From positions 1,550,001-1,614,000 of the forward strand of contig OZ242367.1 in assembly GCA_965209015.1 (NCBI GenBank): a stretch of 64,000 bases of DNA. Direction: 5' to 3'. Below, piece by piece: positions 27,694 to 35,302 of the stretch. Positions within the stretch are counted from its first letter, which is position 1, and each line of letters begins with the position of its first letter. The translations under genes were made by a program, and so were the position numbers. Below the pieces are notes generated by a model. That model did not search any database. It saw only the letters and a list, made by a program, of their open reading frames with translations, and was not told where the DNA came from. The DNA comes from Bin80 sp965209015 (GTDB lineage: Bacteria; Bacteroidota; Rhodothermia; Rhodothermales; Bin80).

Positions 27694-28047
27694 TGGATTT
27701 AGATTAGATTGATTGTAGTAAGTTCAGAGATCTGAATAGAGGAAAAAATCTCAGGCTTATTCCAACGAAATGAACGCTATTTATATTCCAGAAATATTCG
27801 CGCAGGAAATAACCTAAAAATTTAATTATACAATTATATTCGCTGAATAATGCGGATGTTGCGTGGTAATACCTCGTCAGAGCATGCAACGAGTATGCCA
27901 CCCCTGGACACATTAATTTATGCTGAAAAGAAAGGTGGGAGTGTATCATTATTTTCCATAACTCTCTACCTCCCATGATTCTCATCCCTTAAGTTGAATA
28001 TGGTGTAGCCCCAAAACTGTTCAGTTGAAAAGAAAAGGTCAATCTTA
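27694..28047. other. Intergenic stretch, 354 nt
   Basis: Divergent region upstream of the sensor-like gene and of ybaK. A 93-codon frame on the minus strand has no family resemblance and is not called. Nothing else is recognised. Confidence 0.35.
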
Positions 28048-28524
28048 ATGAATAAAATCAGCATCACCTTACCAAAGAAAGTACATCATGTTCAAGGCGT
28101 TCTACGGTCGATGGGGTTGGACTTTCAGGTAAAGCAACTAGCCCTATCTACTAGAACTTCTGACGAGGCAGCGGCTGCTCTCAACTGCACTCTTGGTCAG
28201 ATCGTTAAGTCTCTTGTCTTTCAGGCGGGAGATGGCTCTATCCTGGTCTTAGTCAGCGGAGTTAATCAGGTAGATGAGCAGATTTTGTACCGCCTGATCG
28301 GGAAACCCTGCAAGCTTGCAGATGCAGCTTTTGTTCGGCAGCACACAGGCTACACCATTGGTGGAGTTGCCCCGGTTGGGCATCCCAGCCCAATTCCCAC
28401 CTACATAGACGAAGATCTATTGAAATACGAAAAAGTATGGGCAGCGGCTGGCGGTCCAAATGCGATCTTCTCTTGTACCCCATCTTTTCTGGCCGATCTT
28501 GGGGAGATAGTACGGGTTAACTAA
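28048..28524 (+). CDS. YbaK/EbsC-type aminoacyl-tRNA deacylase
   Basis: 158 residues. Motifs: TSDEAAAALNC, GQIVKSLVFQA (the Lys of the editing site), VLVSGVNQVDEQ, and YTIGGVAPVGHP, the GxxP loop typical of YbaK and ProX. Removes misacylated amino acids (Cys from tRNA-Pro or Ala from tRNA-Pro) in trans. Its last 8 nt overlap the 3' end of coaX on the other strand. Confidence 0.88.
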   Translation: MNKISITLPKKVHHVQGVLRSMGLDFQVKQLALSTRTSDEAAAALNCTLGQIVKSLVFQAGDGSILVLVSGVNQVDEQILYRLIGKPCKLADAAFVRQHTGYTIGGVAPVGHPSPIPTYIDEDLLKYEKVWAAAGGPNAIFSCTPSFLADLGEIVRVN

Positions 28525-29269
28525 GGCCTCCATTGAATTGCATCAGCAATCTTATGCCATCAAGTACAAGATTCTTATTGACGCGAACATTAGGAATCTT
28601 ATCGGCCAATAGTTGGTGCCAGCCACCTGTGAGTGTGATCACTGGGGTACTGGCAAGAGTCCGTTCTATGCGGTTGATCGCACCGATAATTCCATCGGTC
28701 ATACCATAGAGGAGACCATGCTGAAGTGCTTCAATCGTAGAATTCCCGAGTACTCCCTCTGGAAATACCAGCGGTACATCGGATAATCTTGCAGTATAAT
28801 CCGCAAGTGCACGGTTCGCCAGAGTTGGTCCTGGCATAATGATCCCTCCAAGAAATATTCCCTCTGCACTTAAAACATCAATCGTGATTGCACTTCCAGC
28901 ATCAATAATTATTTGAGAACCATCACCAGAATGCCAAGCTGCACATGCAGCGGCCAGTCTGTCGGGTCCGAGGCTCTCCGCTGGAGTATATTTGATTTTG
29001 AAAGGAAGAGTGGCATTGATATTAACCTCAAAGATTGACACATCCGTAAAACTTCGTATCCTCGAGATGATCTGTTCGGATTTTTTGGGAACTACACTAC
29101 ATAGCCCAATTTGATGAAAAGATGTTTGTGCGTTCCAAGCAGCGATCCTCGCAGAAGCTTCCTCTACGGAATGAGTGACGATCGAATTCTGGATTAGTTC
29201 TCCATGGAACAGCCCAGCTTTGATCGCACTGTTGCCAATGTCAATCGTCAGACATACGGAGTGAAACAT
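28517..29269 (-). CDS. coaX: Type III pantothenate kinase
   Basis: First step of CoA synthesis. ATG 29269 (MFHSVCLTIDIGNSAIKAG) is chosen over the TTG at 29278; it overlaps birA by 29 nt. Phosphate-1 motif DIGNSAIKAG at about 9-18, GPDRLAAACAAW (pantothenate/phosphate-2), IIIDAGSAITIDVL and GGIIMPGP. 250 residues. The birA-coaX pair is a common arrangement. Confidence 0.93.
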   Translation of the reverse strand: MFHSVCLTIDIGNSAIKAGLFHGELIQNSIVTHSVEEASARIAAWNAQTSFHQIGLCSVVPKKSEQIISRIRSFTDVSIFEVNINATLPFKIKYTPAESLGPDRLAAACAAWHSGDGSQIIIDAGSAITIDVLSAEGIFLGGIIMPGPTLANRALADYTARLSDVPLVFPEGVLGNSTIEALQHGLLYGMTDGIIGAINRIERTLASTPVITLTGGWHQLLADKIPNVRVNKNLVLDGIRLLMQFNGGLS

Positions 29270-30050
29270 CTCCTGCAAAAATTATACGAGTCCCAGAATC
29301 TTCTGTATCTAAAACCAATCCTCCAGATTCATCAATCCCAACTAAGGTACCAGCCACATCTGTATTTTTCCCCAATACCCGGCAGCTATGACCAACCCAC
29401 GCAAGATTCTCAGAATAATTCTGAAGAATGTAGGATGGATTCACCAACATCAACTCCAATTTTTGCTCTATTTGAAGGAGAACATATGCTAGCAAAGATG
29501 CTCTGTCAGTTGGCTGTCCAGTCACGAGAATGAGGGAGGTAGCACATGTCTCTAATTCTTCGGGAAAGACCGTCTGGTTCACATTGATCCCAATGCCTAG
29601 AATGATTCCAGTTAAAGATGCGTCAGTGGTTTGTAGGATCATTCCAGACACTTTCTGATCATTCAATAATATATCATTCGGCCACTTGAGTTGAGGTTTA
29701 GTTGGCGCTGTAGCGTCAGCAATGGCATCGGCAACACCCAGACACGCGGCAAGGGATACAACCCCCATTTTTTTCTTAGGAATGGGGAGATCTAATATGA
29801 CACTGAATGTTAGGTTCAAGCCTCGACTTGAGGACCAACTCCGTCCCTGCCGACCAAATCCGTGCGTCTGATAATCTGCTACAAAAACAGTTCCATGTTC
29901 TGCCCCAGATAATGCCGCATCCATCGCAACAGAGTTTGTGGAAGTTACTTTTTCCATGAAGTACAACGGCCGTCCCAATGATCTAGTGCTCAACATTGAA
30001 CTAACTTGATCACCTAGTGCTGTAGTCATAGAAGGTGATATCATGTGCAT
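29241..30050 (-). CDS. birA: Biotin--[acetyl-CoA-carboxylase] ligase
   Basis: Attaches biotin to carboxyl carrier protein. Catalytic-domain motifs: STNSVAMDAA, FVADYQTHGFGRQGRSWSS (the GRGRR-like biotinyl-AMP loop), LKWPNDILLNDQKVSGMIL and GIGINVNQ; a small C-terminal beta domain follows. No N-terminal DNA-binding domain, so it does not act as repressor. Several Met starts (30050, 30044, 30029) compete; the upstream gene stop is at 30010. Confidence 0.92.
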   Translation of the reverse strand: MHMISPSMTTALGDQVSSMLSTRSLGRPLYFMEKVTSTNSVAMDAALSGAEHGTVFVADYQTHGFGRQGRSWSSSRGLNLTFSVILDLPIPKKKMGVVSLAACLGVADAIADATAPTKPQLKWPNDILLNDQKVSGMILQTTDASLTGIILGIGINVNQTVFPEELETCATSLILVTGQPTDRASLLAYVLLQIEQKLELMLVNPSYILQNYSENLAWVGHSCRVLGKNTDVAGTLVGIDESGGLVLDTEDSGTRIIFAGDVSLRMSDD

Positions 30051-30738
30051 AAGTTTGTAGTCGTCCGAAAGGGAGTCGTATGCTAAGGTGCATACTTAAG
30101 CGATAGGGAACCCATTCATTGTCAACAGGACGAAGCTGAAGACGGTAACGAGATGATTCTTCAAGTAAAATTGATTCACTGTGACGGTGAAAAGTGGTAG
30201 AGACCAATTTCCAAGAACGAGGATCATAGAGATAGGAGGCATCCAGAATTTCCTCAGTACTTCCTAATCTGGTATTAATAGTAATTTCGTTGACTGGCTG
30301 GGACCAATAAATGGTATCCTTACCTATCCCGTATTGATATTGGTCTTTAAATCGATGTATGAGATAGGGAGCATCATCTGGCACAATCGCCTTGATGGTA
30401 CTGGATAAGTTAGTTACCAGAATAGAATCTGAACCAAGGATTACGATCGGTGAACCAGAGGGGGGAACTTTCACTAAATGAGTGAACGAACTGTATTCGT
30501 CGACACTCCTTTTCTCTGTCCGGTCATGCCTGGTATAAGACCAGTTAGAGATCTCCTGAAAAGCTTCAGAAATATCATCCATACGAATTTGAGATAATAG
30601 TTTAAGAGCGGAATCAGCCGTCGCCTGTTCGGTTTCACTTGGCGGGGGAAAGGGAGAAGAGCAGGCCATGAAGTAGGAAATAAATATGAATGCTCCCAAC
30701 AAAGAAAAGAACTGAATGAAAGACGGTATGCGACGCAT
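30010..30738 (-). CDS. Predicted lipoprotein of unknown function
   Basis: ATG 30738 starts a lipoprotein signal (MRRIPSFIQFFSLLGAFIFI...) with Cys after FMA near residue 26. The body (about 217 residues) has mostly beta-strand character with RYRLQLRPVDNEW and YRLSMHLSIRLPFGR. It is possibly a LolA/OmpA-independent outer-membrane-associated fold. I do not recognise a family. Its 3' end overlaps birA by up to 41 nt, so it is likely co-transcribed with birA and coaX. Confidence 0.65.
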   Translation of the reverse strand: MRRIPSFIQFFSLLGAFIFISYFMACSSPFPPPSETEQATADSALKLLSQIRMDDISEAFQEISNWSYTRHDRTEKRSVDEYSSFTHLVKVPPSGSPIVILGSDSILVTNLSSTIKAIVPDDAPYLIHRFKDQYQYGIGKDTIYWSQPVNEITINTRLGSTEEILDASYLYDPRSWKLVSTTFHRHSESILLEESSRYRLQLRPVDNEWVPYRLSMHLSIRLPFGRLQTYAHDITFYDYSTR

Positions 30739-31194
30739 CAGAAGAATACAACCGAATTCATGCAAGAGTACTTCGTAAAACAAATCTCCAATTTGACTAC
30801 CTAATAGCCCCGTATTCCTGAGAATGTATGAAACTCAGGCGATGATAAACGAATTCAGGGAGTTGCCGCTCCATGAAACCCTAACAGCTAAGAATAAAAC
30901 GTGAATGGAGATGTTTTGATGCGATCCATTCCAACGTTCAAAATTCTACCTCAATTGAACTGGCAAATGAAATGATCATTGCCAGCCCCCCCCCCCGAGA
31001 TCATATGCTGAAATTCTGGAGAATAGACACAGAATTTATGAGAAACTCCCTCGGACGGAGTACGGAAATGATAAAGCGAACCTAATGGGTAGTTTGGACT
31101 AAAATCACTTTAATAAATTCTTTGACTGAAGTACTTGAAGATCATGACCGGAGGTGGACCTAATTTCTAATTCCGAAGCGAAGATTTGATAGCA
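30739..31194. other. Intergenic stretch with an 11-C tract
   Basis: Divergent region between the lipoprotein and fabI. It contains a run of 11 C at 30986-30996, described separately. Otherwise no gene or RNA is recognised. Confidence 0.35.
30986..30996. repeat. Poly-C tract of 11
   Basis: Uninterrupted C11 in a non-coding region about 200 nt before fabI. Such runs change length easily during replication and during sequencing. No effect on a frame is possible here; promoter spacing could be affected. Confidence 0.9.
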
Positions 31195-32025
31195 ATGGAA
31201 CAATCGGGACTCTTAAAGGGCAAGAAGGGAGTCATCTTTGGAGCTCTGAATGAGACTAGTCTTGCTTGGGCAATCGCAAAGGCAGCTCACCGAGAAGGAG
31301 CAGAATTTGCACTCTCAAACGCTCCAGTTGCAAGGCGGCTTGGTACCTTGGAGGATCTGTCTAAAAAAGTGAGCAGTCCTCTAATCTGGGCAGATGCGAC
31401 AAAAAATGACGATATATTTAAACTGTTTGACGAGTTGAAAGAACGGTATGGGAAAATAGATTTTATTGTTCACGCGATTGGGATGGGTGTCAATGTTCGG
31501 AAACGCCGTCCATACGAAAAGTTGAACTATGACTGGTATGCCAAGACGTTAGATATTTCTGCGGTTAGCCTCCACCGGATTGTGCAGCATGCTATGGAGA
31601 GTGAAGCCCTGAATAAAGGGAGTTCAATTCTAACTATTTCATATATCGGTGCTCAGCGTTCATTCTCCCATTATTCAGAAATGGGGGATGCTAAAGCATT
31701 ACTGGAAAGCATTGTTCGTACTTGGGGTGCACGGCTCGGACAACACCAAATCCGTATTAACTCAATCTCCCAGAGCCCAACGCGTACGACTGCTGGACAG
31801 GGCATTTCTGGATTTGATGCCATGTTTGAATTTGGAGATCAGATGTCTCCTTTGGGGAATGCCGATGCGGATAGCTGTGGAGATTATGCCGTCACACTGC
31901 TGAGTGACCTTACGCGAATGGTTACGATGCAGACACTTTATCATGACGGAGGCTTCAGTAGTATGGGAATCGCTGGCGCGATGGTTGAACCTATGATGAA
32001 GATGATGAATAACAAGAAAGAGTGA
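31195..32025 (+). CDS. fabI: Enoyl-[acyl-carrier-protein] reductase (NADH)
   Basis: Last reduction of type II fatty acid elongation. ATG 31195 is used, and a TTG lies at 31186. FabI-type SDR signatures: GVIFGALNETSLAWAIAKA, HAIGMG, SYIGAQR, and the catalytic Tyr/Lys with six spacer residues in YSEMGDAKALLES. 276 residues; the C-terminus ends in a Met-rich tail. The next gene overlaps by 4 nt (GTGA). Confidence 0.93.
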   Translation: MEQSGLLKGKKGVIFGALNETSLAWAIAKAAHREGAEFALSNAPVARRLGTLEDLSKKVSSPLIWADATKNDDIFKLFDELKERYGKIDFIVHAIGMGVNVRKRRPYEKLNYDWYAKTLDISAVSLHRIVQHAMESEALNKGSSILTISYIGAQRSFSHYSEMGDAKALLESIVRTWGARLGQHQIRINSISQSPTRTTAGQGISGFDAMFEFGDQMSPLGNADADSCGDYAVTLLSDLTRMVTMQTLYHDGGFSSMGIAGAMVEPMMKMMNNKKE

Positions 32026-32807
32026 TTATCTGTACGCCCGATTCAAGAAAATCAATTCTGTGGCTCATCGGTGTTTGCGCCATCGTTACATTTGGCCGCA
32101 CATCAGCTAGTGTGTATGCACGGCAGCCACATGTTGACCAGGTAGATAATTTATACTATGTGGTCGGTCGGATGGCGAATCTGTACCACGACCAAGACCA
32201 GACTCGCCCTTATATGAAACTCCCATTCAGAGAGCCGGTGAGGGTTATTGAAAGCGAAAGATTGGTAAAGAAGATTCGCACTATGAGTGGTGAAGAGGGG
32301 TACATTCGTGCGAGTGATCTCTCAAATATATGGATTCTCGTTTCCAAACGCCGTAAGCAAGTCACACTTCACCGTGGAATGCGGATTATTTCGACGTTCA
32401 GCGCTGACTTTGGATACAATGCATACTCCGATAAAGTGCTTCGCGGATCTAATGAGCAACCTGATCATTGGCGTACCCCCGAGGGAGTCTTTTATGTGGT
32501 TAGAAAAAACCCTCAGAGTGAGTTTTACAAAGCTTTCCTTTTGAATTATCCGAATAGTGAAGATGCTGAACGAGGTATACAGGAAGGGCTGATCAATCAG
32601 CGACAGTTCAAAGCAATCATGAGAGCTGAACGGACAGGAACGGCTCCACCAATGGAAACCCTTCTTGGTGGGATGATCGAGATTCATGGTCATGGCACAG
32701 GTCGAGCATCAAATTGGACACAGGGATGCGTGGCTGTTCATGACAAGGACATGGACCACATGTGGGCTTACGTTCAGGAGGGAACCCCGGTTGTAATTGA
32801 GAAATAG
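32022..32807 (+). CDS. L,D-transpeptidase (YkuD) with SH3-like N-terminus
   Basis: GTG 32022 overlaps the fabI stop by 4 nt. Signal peptide near residues 12-33 (LWLIGVCAIVTFGRTSAS). An SH3-like segment follows (MKLPFREPVRVIE...EEGYIRASDLS), then YkuD: IEIHGHGTGRASNWTQGC carries the His and catalytic Cys (HG...GC). 261 residues. Such enzymes crosslink peptidoglycan or attach proteins to it in the periplasm. Confidence 0.88.
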   Translation: MIICTPDSRKSILWLIGVCAIVTFGRTSASVYARQPHVDQVDNLYYVVGRMANLYHDQDQTRPYMKLPFREPVRVIESERLVKKIRTMSGEEGYIRASDLSNIWILVSKRRKQVTLHRGMRIISTFSADFGYNAYSDKVLRGSNEQPDHWRTPEGVFYVVRKNPQSEFYKAFLLNYPNSEDAERGIQEGLINQRQFKAIMRAERTGTAPPMETLLGGMIEIHGHGTGRASNWTQGCVAVHDKDMDHMWAYVQEGTPVVIEK

Positions 32808-33429
32808 TTGTATGGTCGGTTAAAGTTGTGCGCATCAAGATAGCACCTATACTTAAAGCCAATCTTTCGTTGGTACCTTCGGTCTATAATGAAAACAATC
32901 TTTGAACTCGTTGCTAGGGCTAAGCCTTTATCGGTATCGGATACAAGATGCAGGGATCGAGATGCGATAACCTGTTTCGTAAAACGTGACTGGCGCCCAA
33001 GAGTTAAAAGAGTAGATCTTTGGGATACAACAAGAGAATACTTGTCGGCTTCGCTGCGATTGCAAACGTTGATGATCCATGCTCTTTGTCGTTTGGGGAC
33101 ATCTTATTCGACATCGTATAATGTAGTCAGATTCATGAGCAATTGGAAGATGTTGAGGAGGTCGTAGTGAACTCATATATATTGCGGTGCGGTCATACTC
33201 ATTTCTGTTCCTTATGAGTTATTTCAAGTAGACCAATGATTTTGCCCAGAAGATTCGATTCAGCCACATCCAAGGTCATGTTAACTATTGGGCCAATTCT
33301 TTTTCAATGCTTTCATATAGGCACATTGAGGAAAGTCAAATTTTTTTAGAGACACTTAATTAATCTGTCCACTCTCGCCACAGTTGAATCTTAACGAACA
33401 GGTGAGGCGTACAGTAAACAAGGTATGAA
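32808..33429. other. Long non-coding stretch, 622 nt
   Basis: Frames at 32889-33167 (+) and 32928-33176 (-) overlap each other head to tail and show no family motifs; I treat both as chance. A TATAAT lies at 32884-32889. It could be a decayed gene. Confidence 0.35.
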
Positions 33430-34809
33430 ATGGAAAAAATGAATAGGTCACTTATTCTCTTGCTGTTTTCTCTTGTTGCATCTACCTCAATTGCACAGGA
33501 ACGTGCACCCAAGCCGCTGGAATTAAATTCAGATATCGCCGAGGGGCCTGTTTTTGTCGTTCCGGTCAGTGGTATGATTGATAATGGGTTAGCTCGGTAC
33601 ATTGAGCGTGCTGTGCGTGATGCCACCAGTGAAAATTCAGTCTTGACGGTCTTCCAGATTGATACGTTTGGAGGGCTTGTGGATGCTGCTGATAAAATTC
33701 GAAAGACCCTGTTGGATGCAGAAATGCCTACCGTTGCATTCATTGATAAGAATGCAGCTTCGGCGGGTGCACTGATCTCTTATGCGGCGGATCGCATTAT
33801 TATGGTGCCAGGTGCTTCCATTGGAGCAGCCACTGTTGTTGAAGGGATGGGTGGGGAAGAGGCACCCGATAAGTATCAAAGCTACATGCGTGGGCTGATG
33901 CGTTCAACTGCGGAAGCAAACGGCCGAGATCCTCAAATTGCCGAATCAATGGTAGATCCGTCCTTAGAGGTTGAAGGTGTATCTGAGAAGGGGAAAGTTT
34001 TAACGCTCAGTGCGACGGAGGCTCTTGAGCTAGGAGTCGCAGATAAGATTCTAGAAACCACCGATGCAGTGATTGCCGCTTATGGACTAGATACCCCCGA
34101 GCTAGTAGCACACCGGGAAACTGGCGCCGAGCGAGTATTGCGGTTTCTCGGCTCTCCTGTGGTACAGTCAATCCTGATGCTCATGATGTTAGGAGGTTTA
34201 TATTTTGAACTGCAAACTCCAGGTGTTGGGTTTCCAGGTGCTGTCGCACTACTTGGGATTGCACTATTTTTCGCTCCCCATTACCTGTTAGGGCTCGTTG
34301 AGGTGTGGGAGATCCTTCTATTTGTACTTGGTATTGGGTTAATCATAGTGGAGTTATTTTTATTTCCAGGGTTTGGGATTGCAGGAATTTCGGGGGTTGT
34401 CTTAGTATTTTTCTCCTTGATTGCTGCGTTGGTTGGTAATGTGGGGTTCTCTTTTCCTCCGATTGGTGCGATGATGCCAAGTGTATACACGTTGGCGGTG
34501 ACCATGATACTATTGGCGGTCAGTGCGGTCATGATCGCTCGTATGTTTCCTGGATCTTCAGCTTCAAATGTGCTCGTATTAACCCCTGAACTCAGTAGTA
34601 GAGAAGGATATACTACCGCGTCCACTCACTCGGAGTATCTTGGAGAAGTAGGGCCAGCTCTCACAGACCTTCGGCCCTCTGGAGCCATGTTAATTAATCA
34701 AGAGCGGGTTGATGTCATCACCGCGGGTGAATATATTGATCAAGGAGTCCAGGTTCGAGTCGTTCAAGTCAGTGGCAATCGAGTTGAAGTTAGAACTCAC
34801 GAGGTGTAG
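33430..34809 (+). CDS. nfeD: NfeD family membrane-bound serine protease (long form)
   Basis: 459 residues. Signal peptide to about 22, then a ClpP-like protease domain: PVSGMIDNGLARYIERAV, TFGGLVDAADKIR, catalytic Ser in NAASAGALIS and Lys in KYQSYMR. Four or five membrane helices at about 235-375, then an OB-fold domain (LGEVGPALTDLRPSG...). Archaeal homologue 1510-N cleaves a stomatin C-terminus. The usual SPFH (stomatin/floA) partner is not next door. Confidence 0.9.
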   Translation: MEKMNRSLILLLFSLVASTSIAQERAPKPLELNSDIAEGPVFVVPVSGMIDNGLARYIERAVRDATSENSVLTVFQIDTFGGLVDAADKIRKTLLDAEMPTVAFIDKNAASAGALISYAADRIIMVPGASIGAATVVEGMGGEEAPDKYQSYMRGLMRSTAEANGRDPQIAESMVDPSLEVEGVSEKGKVLTLSATEALELGVADKILETTDAVIAAYGLDTPELVAHRETGAERVLRFLGSPVVQSILMLMMLGGLYFELQTPGVGFPGAVALLGIALFFAPHYLLGLVEVWEILLFVLGIGLIIVELFLFPGFGIAGISGVVLVFFSLIAALVGNVGFSFPPIGAMMPSVYTLAVTMILLAVSAVMIARMFPGSSASNVLVLTPELSSREGYTTASTHSEYLGEVGPALTDLRPSGAMLINQERVDVITAGEYIDQGVQVRVVQVSGNRVEVRTHEV

Positions 34810-34811
34810 AG

Positions 34812-35294
34812 GTGGAAATTCTCGTTCCCATTGTATGTATTTTGGCAGGCCTCCTCCTGATCACAGTGGAAGTCTACCTGATTCCGGGCTTCAATGTGAT
34901 TGGAATCTTAGGGGCTTTACTGATGGTCTTCGCGGTGGGATACACATATAGCGAATCTGGTTTGCTTGGCGGAACGATTGCACTATCGGGTACTCTGGGT
35001 AGCGGTATTGTTCTTTTCGTTGTGCTCTGGCGCTCAGGCGCTTGGGATCGTTTCATACTTTCCACCACACTCAAAACGGAGTCAGATGCTGCAAGCCGCG
35101 AAAGTGATGAAAGGGCACGTTATCTCGGAAGAACAGGCGTGGCAATGACGCCTCTTCGTCCCACCGGGATCGCAGAGATTGATGGAGAACGGGTAGAAGT
35201 TTCAACCGAGGGCGAATTTATTGCTGCGGGAAGTAATATTCGGATCGTTGCTATGGATCGCCGCAGATTTTTTGCACGTTTAGAAACTATTTAA
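34812..35294 (+). CDS. NfeD-like short protein
   Basis: 160 residues from GTG 34812, 2 nt after the long NfeD stop. Two or three N-terminal membrane helices (VPIVCILAGLLLITVEVYL, ALLMVFAVGYTYS, GTLGSGIVLFVVLW) and a C-terminal OB domain (YLGRTGVAMTPLRPTGIAEI). Homologous to the C-terminal half of the gene before it, without a protease. Confidence 0.88.
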   Translation: MEILVPIVCILAGLLLITVEVYLIPGFNVIGILGALLMVFAVGYTYSESGLLGGTIALSGTLGSGIVLFVVLWRSGAWDRFILSTTLKTESDAASRESDERARYLGRTGVAMTPLRPTGIAEIDGERVEVSTEGEFIAAGSNIRIVAMDRRRFFARLETI

Positions 35295-35302
35295 TAGTTT
35301 AA

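Noticed and set aside
27704..27985. 93-codon minus-strand frame
   Set aside because: Composition is that of random AT-rich DNA; no family or signal.
32889..33176. Two overlapping frames on opposite strands
   Set aside because: They shadow each other and neither shows a motif.
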